Source: Chloroflexota bacterium (GTDB lineage: Bacteria; Chloroflexota; Anaerolineae; UBA1429). From it: a stretch of 64,000 bases of DNA. The notes beneath the pieces are model-generated. The model was given only the letters and a program-made list of their open reading frames with translations, searched no databases and was not told the origin of the DNA. The number at the start of each line of letters is the position of its first letter. The stretch's first letter is position 1. Where the stretch lies: positions 1-64,000 of the forward strand of contig JAIOAW010000008.1 of assembly GCA_019873625.1 (NCBI GenBank), written 5' to 3'. This document shows positions 51,479 to 58,827 of this stretch, one piece after another. A program made the position numbers and the translations under genes.

Positions 51479-52972
51479 TTAATCGCTGGTAGAGCCTACA
51501 TAGAGCTCGCAGATGCGGCGGAAGTGGAAGCCGTAGATGGCAAACGTCACCGCATCGGGGAAGAGGCGCGGGCGGCGTAGAAGCGTCCACAACAAAAGGC
51601 GCCAATACTCAATGCGTTCCTTGCCGCGTATCCCCAAGGCCACGATGGAACGCAAAAAGGCCAGGAAGTAATCCCACGTGAGGTGCGGCCGCACATAGTG
51701 TGCCTTGCGGTATTCGCGCAAGAAGGCGCGCACGCGTTCATAGTAGGCCTTGGGCGAGTAGATGGTCATCAAAATGCGCCGATAGCCCTCGTGCAGGATT
51801 TGGGGGTCCATCTTGGGCAAAAAGTTCATCGTGTTATCCGTGTTATTCCCGGTAAAGCGCTTGAGAAGGCGCCCCTCTTGCTTGAGCCGCTCGTAAAGGC
51901 GCGTGCCATAGGGCGCTTGCAAAAGGCCCACCATCGCCGTGACGATGCCGCTCTTTTGGATAAACTCGATTTGCCGCTGGAAGATGGAGGGCGTGTCGCT
52001 ATCGAACCCCACGATGAACCCGCCCTGCACCTCTAGGCCGGCGTGCTGCATCGCCTTGACGGCGGAAAGGAGGTCGCGCCCTTTGTTCTGCACCTTGTTG
52101 CATTCGGCGAGGCTGTTCTCATCGGGCGTCTCGATCCCCACAAAGACCTTGTCAAACCCCGCCCGCACCATCAGGTCCATCAATTCGGGGTCATCGGCCA
52201 GGTTGACGGAGACCTCCGTCTGAAAGCCCATCCCGCGTTTGCCCTGCCGCCAGGCGATGAGCGCAGGGAGCACTTCGCGCTTGAGGATGACCTTGTTGCC
52301 GATAAAGTTGTCATCCACGAAAAAGACGCCCCCCCTCCAACCGCGCTGGTAGAGCGCGTCGAGTTCGGCCACGATCTGCGCGGCCGTTTTCGTGCGCATC
52401 TTGCGGCCGAGCATCGCCGTGATGTTGCAGAAATCGCAGTTGAAGGGACAGCCGCGCGAAAACTGCACGCACATCGAGGAATATTGGCGAAAGTCCACTA
52501 AATCCCACATCGGCATAGGGGAGGAGGCCATATCGGCGAACCCCTCGGCCTGATACACGCGGCGGGCCTGGCCGCGCTCGAGATCCGCCAAGAAGGGCGG
52601 GAGCGAGAGTTCCCCCTCGCCGAGCACGAAATGGTCCACCTGGGGGAAATCCTCCCACTCGGCCAGGAAGAGCGGCCCGCCGGCCACTACCTTCAATCCC
52701 TTTTCCTTACAGCGGGCGATGACCTGCCGCGTGCTCTCGCGTTGGGCCACCATCGCGCTCACCAGGGCGATATCGGCCCAGGCCAGGTCTTTATCCGTCA
52801 AGTGGGTGACGTTCATATCCACCAGGCGCTTTTCCCAAGAGGCGGGCAAGAGCGAGGCTACCGTGAGCAGCCCCAGCGGCGGGAAGGAGGCCTTCTTGCG
52901 GATGAAGGGCAGGGCGTGTTTGAAACTCCAAAACGTATCTGGGAACTCGGGGTAAATCAGCAAAGCGCGCAT
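51479..52972 (-). CDS. B12-binding radical SAM protein (DUF4070 family)
   Basis: 497 residues from MRALLIYPEFPDTFWSFKHA. The N-terminal 140 residues are a cobalamin-binding-like Rossmann domain (LGLLTVASLLP, DLAWADIALVSAM, VVAGGPLF); the radical SAM Cys motif RGCPFNCDFCNI lies near residue 180; the C-terminal part with VGFDSDTPSIFQRQIEFIQ and GLLQAPYGTRLYERLKQEGRL matches DUF4070. Such enzymes methylate unreactive carbons or rearrange lipids and natural products, with cobalamin. The substrate is unknown. It is monocistronic, ended by the hairpin at 51419-51454. Confidence 0.9.
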   Translation of the reverse strand: MRALLIYPEFPDTFWSFKHALPFIRKKASFPPLGLLTVASLLPASWEKRLVDMNVTHLTDKDLAWADIALVSAMVAQRESTRQVIARCKEKGLKVVAGGPLFLAEWEDFPQVDHFVLGEGELSLPPFLADLERGQARRVYQAEGFADMASSPMPMWDLVDFRQYSSMCVQFSRGCPFNCDFCNITAMLGRKMRTKTAAQIVAELDALYQRGWRGGVFFVDDNFIGNKVILKREVLPALIAWRQGKRGMGFQTEVSVNLADDPELMDLMVRAGFDKVFVGIETPDENSLAECNKVQNKGRDLLSAVKAMQHAGLEVQGGFIVGFDSDTPSIFQRQIEFIQKSGIVTAMVGLLQAPYGTRLYERLKQEGRLLKRFTGNNTDNTMNFLPKMDPQILHEGYRRILMTIYSPKAYYERVRAFLREYRKAHYVRPHLTWDYFLAFLRSIVALGIRGKERIEYWRLLLWTLLRRPRLFPDAVTFAIYGFHFRRICELYVGSTSD

Positions 52973-53077
52973 CGCACCACTCCTTGTGAGCAAACAATTC
53001 ACCCTCTATGACACGCCGGCGCACAAAAGGTTGCACCGAGAGGGAATTTTGGGGCGCGAGGATGGAGCCTCGCGCCC

Positions 53078-53187
53078 CCCTCACCCTGACCCTCTCCCAC
53101 CTAACGTGGGAGAGGGAACGCCACACGGCAGGGGCCTCGCGCTCTCGTCCCCTCTCCCGCTCCAGCGGGAGAGGGCTAGGGTGAGGG
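53078..53187. repeat. REPIN-like element (inverted pair of REP units)
   Basis: CCCTCACCCTGACCCTCTCCC (53078-53098) and its inverted mate GGGAGAGGGCTAGGGTGAGGG (53167-53187) enclose a linker with AACGCCACACGGCAGG (53117-53132). Inner stems are CCCTCTCCCAC/GTGGGAGAGGG and CCCTCTCCCGCT/AGCGGGAGAGGG. Structure and linker match the copy at 51250-51361. It occupies much of the 346-base gap (52973-53318), the rest of which is the promoter region of the terminase cassette. Confidence 0.85.
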
Positions 53188-53242
53188 CCGGTGTGTATGG
53201 GGGGCGGGTATCTGCGAATTTTCACTTTTGTGAACAAAACCC

Positions 53243-53271
53243 TTGCGTTCCGGGGCGAATTCTGCTATGAT
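53243..53271 (+). promoter_or_regulatory. Promoter of the terminase cassette
   Basis: TTGCGT (53243-53248), 17 bases, TATGAT (53266-53271). The expected start (about 53278) lies in the LexA-type box that follows. A shorter inverted pair TTTTG/CAAAA (53226-53239) stands just upstream of the -35 box and could be a second protein site. Confidence 0.75.
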
Positions 53272-53276
53272 GGGAA

Positions 53277-53292
53277 TAGAACAAATGTTCTA
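53277..53292. promoter_or_regulatory. LexA-type SOS box
   Basis: TAGAACAAATGTTCTA has perfect 7-base arms and contains GAAC-N4-GTTC, the core of Bacillus-type LexA boxes. It starts 6 bases after the -10 box, over the predicted transcription start, and 27 bases before the first gene of the cassette. LexA bound here would block transcription until DNA damage. Confidence 0.78.
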
Positions 53293-53318
53293 ATCTCGCT
53301 CAAAGGAGAGATACCCCT

Positions 53319-53801
53319 ATGCCCCGGAACCCCGCCAAACGCCGCTGCACCTTCCCCGGCTGCCGCGCCTGGGCGCGGCGCGGGTCCGATTGGTGCGCCT
53401 CGCATGAGCGGTCTCGCGCCCTGCAAGAGGGCGCGGACCTCGTGCTCCCGCTCCTGCGCGCCCTGGCCCACAAGGAAAGCACTCCACCCCCTCTCGATGA
53501 CGACCTCGCCCTCATCGAAGAGGAGTTGAAGCGCCTGTTTGAGGCGCGCCAGCAGTTCCTGGCCTGGGTGGCCAAGGCCCGCGAGGAAAATGATCGCGTA
53601 ACGCCCACCCAATTCTTGCGCGCCTGGAACGACTCCACGGCGCGGGTCATCCAACTCTTGCGGGCGCGGCGAGACCTGACGGGCGGCGGTTCAGCGGAGG
53701 ATGGCCTGTTCAACGCCGTGTATGACGCCTTGGAAGCCCTCCTCCCCAAGGAGAGCGTGCCAGAAGGAGGCAGCGATGCCCACACGACCGCTGCCCAATA
53801 A
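53319..53801 (+). CDS. Zinc-knuckle protein preceding terminase, possible small terminase subunit
   Basis: 160 residues behind AAAGGAGAGATACCCCT. Residues 9-30 hold C-x4-C...C-x2-H (RRCTFPGC, DWCASHE), a short zinc knuckle seen in phage-type proteins encoded before terminases. The middle is helical and charged (EEELKRLFEARQQFLAWVAKAREEN) and likely oligomerises. No family name can be given with confidence. Its 3' end overlaps the terminase start by 26 bases and it is the first gene after the SOS-type promoter, so a DNA-recognition role for the terminase is a reasonable guess. Confidence 0.75.
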   Translation: MPRNPAKRRCTFPGCRAWARRGSDWCASHERSRALQEGADLVLPLLRALAHKESTPPPLDDDLALIEEELKRLFEARQQFLAWVAKAREENDRVTPTQFLRAWNDSTARVIQLLRARRDLTGGGSAEDGLFNAVYDALEALLPKESVPEGGSDAHTTAAQ

Positions 53802-55272
53802 CGGCCGACGGCGCGCCTTGGTGGAGGCGATGTCCACCATCGAGGCCTTCAGCCGGCAGGTGCTCCGTCGCCCTCTGCGTGCCTACCAACTCGAGCCGGC
53901 CCGCGCCATCGTCGAATCCGTCCTGCGTGGGGAGGGGCTGCTCTTTGCCGTAATGATGCCCCGCCAGGCCGGCAAGAACGAGACCTCCGCCCAAATCGAG
54001 GCGATGCTCCTCAACCTCTACCGGCGCAAGGGGGGCTATCTCGTCAAGGCGGCGCCCACCTTTCGGCCCCAGGCCCTCAACAGCCTTCAGCGGCTGGAAT
54101 CTCTCTTGGAATCGAGCGCCCTGGGCGCGCCCCAGCGCGAGGAGGGGTACATCCTGCGCGTGGGGCGGGCGCGGGCCGTCTTCCTTTCGGGCGCGCCGGG
54201 GGCGAACGTGGTGGGCGCCACGGCGAACATCCTCTTGGAGGGGGATGAGGCGCAGGATCTCGACGCCGAGGTATGGAACAAGGCCTTCCGCCCTATGGCC
54301 GCCTCGACGAACGCCACCACCGTCCTTTGGGGCACCGCCTGGACGCGCACCACCCTCCTCGCGCAGACCATCCGCGCCCTGCGCCACCTGGAGGCGCAGG
54401 ATGGCCGGCGACGGGTGTTCATCATCCCCTGGGAGCGCGTGGCGGCTGAGGTGCCCGCCTACGGCACCTATGTGCGCGGCGAGATCGCCCGCCTCGGGCG
54501 CGAGCACCCGCTCATCCGCACGCAGTACCTACTGGAGGAGATCGAGGCCGAAAGCGGGATGTTCCCGCCCGCCACGCGGCGGCTTATGGAGGGGACGCAT
54601 CCTCGCCAGCACGCCCCACGGCCCGGCGGGCGTTACGCCCTTCTCGTGGATGTGGCCGGCGGCGCCGAAGAGGGGACCTTTTTTCGCGGCGAGGCCTTAC
54701 GCGCCGCGCAACCCCGCAAAGATTCCACGGCCCTGACCGTGGTGGAGATCGTGCCCACCGCTGGCCTGCCGCGTTACCACGTGGTGGATCGCGCCGCGTG
54801 GACGGGCGCCCCCCAGGAGGAGTTGTGCGGAGCGCTCGTGCGCCTGGCCGAGCATTGGGGAGCAGAACGCCTCATCATAGACGCCACCGGTCTGGGTGCG
54901 CCTTTGGCGCACGCCTTGGCGCGCTACCTTGGGGGGCGCGTGCGGCCCTTTACCTTCACGGCGCCTTCAAAGAGCGCCCTAGGGTGGGCCTTCTTGGGCT
55001 TGTGCAACGCGGGGCGCTTTCGAGATCACGCCCCCGAGCCGGAACCGGCAAAGGATGGCACGCGCGCCCAATTCTGGCGTGAGGTGGCCGCCGCCGAGTT
55101 CGAGGTGCTGGATGGCCCCCAGCGCCTGATGCGTTGGGGCGTGAGCGACCCGGCCCTCCACGATGATTTTCTGATGTCGGCCGCTCTGTGCGCCCTTTTG
55201 GAAGAGGAAGCGGCCGGGCCGGCCCAACCCTCGCTCGTCATCGAGGCAGGGGACCCCTTGCAAGGGGCCTAG
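53776..55272 (+). CDS. terL: Phage-type terminase large subunit (orphan)
   Basis: 498 residues from MPTRPLPNNG. ATPase: Walker A-like PRQAGKNE at residues 62-69 and Walker B ILLEGDEAQD at 152-161. Nuclease (RNase H fold): Asp292 in LLVDVAGG, Asp369 in LIIDATGLG and Asp463-Asp464 in HDDFLMSA, so all metal ligands are kept. Such proteins cut concatemeric DNA and pump it into capsids. No portal, capsid, protease or tail gene lies within the window, and neighbours on both sides are metabolic. The intact motifs argue against decay; function in packaging for elements elsewhere or in a non-capsid process is open. Confidence 0.88.
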   Translation: MPTRPLPNNGRRRALVEAMSTIEAFSRQVLRRPLRAYQLEPARAIVESVLRGEGLLFAVMMPRQAGKNETSAQIEAMLLNLYRRKGGYLVKAAPTFRPQALNSLQRLESLLESSALGAPQREEGYILRVGRARAVFLSGAPGANVVGATANILLEGDEAQDLDAEVWNKAFRPMAASTNATTVLWGTAWTRTTLLAQTIRALRHLEAQDGRRRVFIIPWERVAAEVPAYGTYVRGEIARLGREHPLIRTQYLLEEIEAESGMFPPATRRLMEGTHPRQHAPRPGGRYALLVDVAGGAEEGTFFRGEALRAAQPRKDSTALTVVEIVPTAGLPRYHVVDRAAWTGAPQEELCGALVRLAEHWGAERLIIDATGLGAPLAHALARYLGGRVRPFTFTAPSKSALGWAFLGLCNAGRFRDHAPEPEPAKDGTRAQFWREVAAAEFEVLDGPQRLMRWGVSDPALHDDFLMSAALCALLEEEAAGPAQPSLVIEAGDPLQGA

Positions 55273-55285
55273 GAGGAAGGATGTT

Positions 55286-55912
55286 ATGGATGGATCGCTC
55301 TCCGAAGGAGAACTCGTCGCCCTCTGGCAGGTGGCCTGGGAGATGGCCCGCCGCCTCTGCGCGGGCACGCTGGCGCGCCTAGCGCGGGGCGAGGGCGGGT
55401 TCTATGAGGCAGAGGATTTCTATCAAGACCTCTTTATCGAGTTCTGGCGGCTGGCGCGCGTGTGGCGGCGGCACGATGGCTCCGCCGAGGCCCTCTGGCG
55501 CGCCTGGCGCCGCCGGTTATGGGGCGGGGGCCGGCGCATTTTGCGGAGGGCGCCCCAACGCCTTTGGCATAACCCCGAATACCCCATCAACCCCCTGGAG
55601 ATGGCCTTGGCTGGGCCGGGAGATGGCGAAAGGGAGCCATCTATCGCCAATATCCCCGCCTTAGAGGCCCTCACCCAGCCGGAGGATGCCGAAACGGCCC
55701 AAGCGCGAAGCGCCGATCTCCAAGCGTTAGAAGAGGCCCTCTGGGCGCTCCGCCCCGCCCAACGGCAAATCCTCTATATGGCCGCCGTGCTCGAGACCTC
55801 CCCTAGCGAGGTCGCTCAGATGCTGCACCTCGGCAATGCCAAGGAGGTCTATCAGCACTTGTACCGCGCGCGGCGCGCTCTGCGCCGCCATCTCTCCAAG
55901 GAGGCCCCATGA
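55286..55912 (+). CDS. Sigma-70-like factor of the terminase cassette
   Basis: 208 residues, 13 bases after terL and preceded by TAGGAGGAAGGATGTT. Region 2-like YEAEDFYQDLFIEFWRLARVW near residue 40 and region 4-like LRPAQRQILYMAAVLETSPSEVAQMLHL then YQHLYRARRALRRHL near residues 152-203 place it with sigma-70 family factors, although the linker (about residues 85-140) is unusual and Trp/Arg-rich. Phage late-gene activators of this kind exist. It may direct RNA polymerase to late genes located elsewhere. It overlaps the next gene by four bases. Confidence 0.72.
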   Translation: MDGSLSEGELVALWQVAWEMARRLCAGTLARLARGEGGFYEAEDFYQDLFIEFWRLARVWRRHDGSAEALWRAWRRRLWGGGRRILRRAPQRLWHNPEYPINPLEMALAGPGDGEREPSIANIPALEALTQPEDAETAQARSADLQALEEALWALRPAQRQILYMAAVLETSPSEVAQMLHLGNAKEVYQHLYRARRALRRHLSKEAP

Positions 55913-56148
55913 CTCCTCCCGAAGAACGGCTGGAACGCCTGAGTCGCCGCCTCGAACGGGAAAATGCCCTGTTCCTCAGCCTCCTGGGGCGGGGCTGCAC
56001 CGTCGAAGAGGCCGAAAGGGCCTTGCGGGCCTGCGAGATGTGGATTCTCTGGGGCCTGCGGCCGCCCCAGGCGATGCTCAAGGGGGCTTGGCGAGGGGCT
56101 GCTTTGCGCTATAATCTCCCCCAGCCGGCCCCGGCCGGCCATTTTTGA
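55909..56148 (+). CDS. Small protein, last gene of the terminase cassette
   Basis: 79 residues with an ATGA start overlapping the sigma-like gene. It is mostly helical and charged ([22 protein letters not shown]), followed by [22 protein letters not shown], which looks like a helix-turn-helix-sized segment. No family recognised. Translation coupling indicates that it acts with the sigma-like factor, for example as a partner or regulator. The promoter of the following mannonate dehydratase gene lies inside its last codons. Confidence 0.65.
   Translation: MTPPEERLERLSRRLERENALFLSLLGRGCTVEEAERALRACEMWILWGLRPPQAMLKGAWRGAALRYNLPQPAPAGHF
56088..56115 (+). promoter_or_regulatory. Promoter of the mannonate dehydratase gene
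   Basis: TTGGCG (56088-56093), 16 bases, perfect TATAAT (56110-56115), 70 bases ahead of the ATG at 56186. It lies within the 3' end of the preceding small gene. Confidence 0.65.
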
Positions 56149-56185
56149 GGGCGACCGGAACGCCCCAACAGAAAGGATTCTGCCG

Positions 56186-57169
56186 ATGATCCAGATTGCC
56201 GAAGTTCTGCCGCCGCAACCCTCTCCCTTGTGGCGTATGGTCAAGCAGTGCGGCGTAGACCACGTGGTGGGAGTGATGGATTTCAGCCGTGGGCTGGACG
56301 TGCCCAAAGAGGAACTCCCCTGGGCCTTTATGCCCCTCCTGCGCCTCAAGACGGCCTATGAGGATTTCGGCTTTACGTTCGCCGTGCTGGAGAGCCGCCC
56401 GCCCCTCACCAAGGCCAAACTTGGCCTGCCCGGGCGCGATGAGGAAATCGAGCACGTCATCACGCTCATCCGCAATTTGGGGAGGTTGGGAATCCCTTGC
56501 TGGTGCTACGAGTGGATGCCCGTCCTGAACTGGACGCGCACCTCCACCACGGTGCCCACGCGCGGCGGGGCGCTCGCCACAGCCTTTGATAATGACCTGA
56601 TGCGCCGCGCGCCCCTCACGGAATACGGCGTGGTGCCCGAAGAGCGCCTGTGGGAGACGCTGGAGTATTTTCTCAAGGCCGTCATCCCCGTGGCCGAGGA
56701 AGCGGGCGTGAAACTCGCCATGCACCCCGATGACCCGCCCCTTTCGCCCATCCGCGGCCTGGGGCGTATTATGCGCAGCATCGAGAACTTTCAGCGCCTC
56801 CTCGACCTTTACCCCAGCCCTATGAACGGCATCGCGCTCTGCCAGGGCAACTTTACCTTGATGACGGACGATCTACCGGGGGCCATCCGCCATTTTGGCC
56901 AGCAAGGCAAGATCTTTTTCGTCCACTTTCGCGATGTGCGCGGCACCCCCGAAAAGTTCGTCGAGACCTTCCACGACGATGGCCAGACGGATATGGTCGA
57001 GTGTATGCGCGCCTACCGCGATATCGGGTTCGAGGGCGTCCTGCGGCCGGATCACGTCCCCACGATGGAGGGGGATTCGAACGACCGGCCGGGCTATTCC
57101 TCCATCGGGCGGCTGTTCGCCATCGGCTATGTGAAGGGCCTGCGCGAGGCGGTGTATCGGGAGAAATGA
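56186..57169 (+). CDS. uxuA: Mannonate dehydratase (UxuA family)
   Basis: 327 residues from [10 protein letters not shown] behind AGAAAGGATTCTGCCG. It is a TIM barrel with the UxuA metal ligands visible: His in MHPDDPP (near residue 180), Cys in [10 protein letters not shown], His in [10 protein letters not shown] and Asp/His in [11 protein letters not shown] (near residue 293). The enzyme dehydrates D-mannonate to 2-keto-3-deoxygluconate in hexuronate breakdown. It is somewhat shorter than E. coli UxuA (about 390). Its stop overlaps the start of a GH105-like gene, which fits a pectin- or uronate-degrading pair. Confidence 0.9.
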   Translation: MIQIAEVLPPQPSPLWRMVKQCGVDHVVGVMDFSRGLDVPKEELPWAFMPLLRLKTAYEDFGFTFAVLESRPPLTKAKLGLPGRDEEIEHVITLIRNLGRLGIPCWCYEWMPVLNWTRTSTTVPTRGGALATAFDNDLMRRAPLTEYGVVPEERLWETLEYFLKAVIPVAEEAGVKLAMHPDDPPLSPIRGLGRIMRSIENFQRLLDLYPSPMNGIALCQGNFTLMTDDLPGAIRHFGQQGKIFFVHFRDVRGTPEKFVETFHDDGQTDMVECMRAYRDIGFEGVLRPDHVPTMEGDSNDRPGYSSIGRLFAIGYVKGLREAVYREK

Positions 57170-58323
57170 GACCCAGGGGGATGCGGTTCCTTCTCCGCGC
57201 AGCGGTGCTCCTTCTGGCGGCGATGGCGCCATCTTGCGCCGCGCCGCGCCCGGCGTGGGGCGCGCGCCTGGCCGATTGGGTTATGGCCACTTGGCCCAAC
57301 CCGTGGGAAATCCACAGCGGCGGCTGGGAATATAACGCCGGCATCGTCCTTTACGGGATGGGGCAAATCTACCGCCGCACGGGCGAGGCGCGCTATTTCG
57401 AATATATCCGCCGTTGGGTAGATCACTTTGTGGATGGCGAGGGGCACCTCCTTTTGGAGGGGCCTCCGAACCTCGATCTCATCCAACCGGGGATGGTGCT
57501 CCTCTTGGTATATGAGGAGACGGGCGAGGCGCGTTACCGCCTCGCGGCGGAGGAACTTTTGGCGCGCCTGCGGGCACACCCGCGTAACGCCGTGGGCGGG
57601 TTTTGGCACAAGGAAATCTACCCGCAGGAGATGTGGGTGGATGGCCTCTATATGGCCGGCCCCTTTTGTGTGCGCTATGCGCGCCTCTTTGGCCCAAACG
57701 ACCTCTGCCCCGATGAGGCCGTGCGCCAGGCCGTGCTCCTTGCCGAGCATGCCCAAGACCCTCAAACCGGCCTATTGCGCCATGCCTGGGATGCCGACGC
57801 CTCTGCCCCTTGGGCAGACCCGGTTACGGGCCTTTCGCCGGAGGTATGGGGGCGCGGAATGGGCTGGTATACGATGGCCTTGGTGGAGATGCTCCAAGAC
57901 CTGCCGCCCGAGCACCCAGGCCGCGAGGAACTGCTCGGCATTTTGCGATGGGCCGCTCGCGGGCTAGAGGCGACGCAGGACCCCCACACCGGCCTGTGGC
58001 ACCAGGTGCTGGGGAAGGGTTCCCTCCCCGATAACTGGCTAGAGACCTCGGCGAGCGCGATGTTCGTCTACGCCCTGAAGGTGGGGGCTGAACGCGGCTA
58101 CCTCGAGGCGCGGTATGAACGCATCGCCCGGCGCGGCTGGCGGGGCCTTCAAACCAAGTTGCGCCTCGAGGCAGATGGCACCCCGCGCGTGCTCGACGCG
58201 GTGGAGGGGATGGGCGTCCAGCGCGACTATGCGGCCTATGTGAGCAAGGCGCGCCTCACGAATTCCACGCACGGCCTAGCCGCCGCGATGCTCGCCGCGA
58301 GCGTTATGGAATATGCCCGCTGA
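57166..58323 (+). CDS. Unsaturated uronyl hydrolase-like protein (GH105/GH88)
   Basis: 385 residues from the ATGA overlap with uxuA; a start at 57181 is the alternative. A hydrophobic N-terminus (residues 6-20, [15 protein letters not shown]) followed by SCAAPR suggests export, with a weak lipobox. The six-hairpin barrel shows [44 protein letters not shown], and [18 protein letters not shown], which are GH105 (YteR/RhiN-like) signatures with the catalytic Asp in WVDGLYM. The family hydrolyses unsaturated rhamnogalacturonyl or glucuronyl oligosaccharides made by polysaccharide lyases; no lyase is in the window. Confidence 0.87.
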   Translation: MRPRGMRFLLRAAVLLLAAMAPSCAAPRPAWGARLADWVMATWPNPWEIHSGGWEYNAGIVLYGMGQIYRRTGEARYFEYIRRWVDHFVDGEGHLLLEGPPNLDLIQPGMVLLLVYEETGEARYRLAAEELLARLRAHPRNAVGGFWHKEIYPQEMWVDGLYMAGPFCVRYARLFGPNDLCPDEAVRQAVLLAEHAQDPQTGLLRHAWDADASAPWADPVTGLSPEVWGRGMGWYTMALVEMLQDLPPEHPGREELLGILRWAARGLEATQDPHTGLWHQVLGKGSLPDNWLETSASAMFVYALKVGAERGYLEARYERIARRGWRGLQTKLRLEADGTPRVLDAVEGMGVQRDYAAYVSKARLTNSTHGLAAAMLAASVMEYAR

Positions 58324-58331
58324 GGCGCGCC

Positions 58332-58763
58332 CTATTTCACCAGAACCTGCACATCGAGCCGCCAGGCGCCCTTATCGCCGCCCTGCCATGGCTGGCTGTA
58401 CGTGAAGGCGACGGACGTCTCTCCCTTTTGGAGCGCGCGGAAGGTCCACACTTGCGCGCCCGGTGCGCCCACGAGGTAGGTCTTGGCCCGCTCGCCCGCC
58501 AGATAGACCTCATCTGCCACTTCGAGCACGGTGGGGTTGGCGATGCGGGCGTCTTCCCAACTGTAACCGGTGGAGAGGTTGGCGCACAGCGTCACGCGGA
58601 GGGAGCCTTTCGCATCCAGGGTCACCTGGCGCGTTTGCACAGGCTCAGCCTGAAAGGCCTCGCAATCAATGGCCAAGGCCGGCTGGGCCTGCGCTCGGCC
58701 GCAGCCGCCAAGCAAGAGGGCCGAAAGGGCAAGGGCAAGCAAAAGGGCGTATGGGCGATGCAT
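58332..58763 (-). CDS. Chagasin-family (I42) cysteine protease inhibitor-like lipoprotein
   Basis: 143 residues from MHRPYALLLAL; a Met seven codons earlier lies inside the AAGGAGG binding site and is not used. The signal peptide ends in LLGGC (lipobox, Cys near residue 20). NLSTGYSWE, near residue 70, matches the NPTTGYSW loop of chagasin-type inhibitors, and GAQVWTFRALQKGETSVAFTY followed by SQPW resembles their second and third inhibitory loops. These proteins block papain-family proteases; a lipid-anchored form would protect the cell surface. Its end converges on the GH105 gene with 8 bases between stops. Confidence 0.8.
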   Translation of the reverse strand: MHRPYALLLALALSALLLGGCGRAQAQPALAIDCEAFQAEPVQTRQVTLDAKGSLRVTLCANLSTGYSWEDARIANPTVLEVADEVYLAGERAKTYLVGAPGAQVWTFRALQKGETSVAFTYSQPWQGGDKGAWRLDVQVLVK

Positions 58764-58827
58764 AGGGCGCGCCTCCTTCTCCATGGGGCCTACTTGTAAG
58801 ACGGCGAACCTTCCTCTCAGGTTCCCT

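Noticed and set aside
53078-53187. CRISPR array or tRNA in the repeat-rich gap.
   Set aside because: There are only two inverted units, no regular spacers, and the stems do not fold as a cloverleaf.
53319-56148. Degraded prophage with pseudogenes.
   Set aside because: All four frames are intact, ATPase and nuclease residues are kept, genes overlap tightly and a specific promoter is present; no other phage gene or attachment site is visible.
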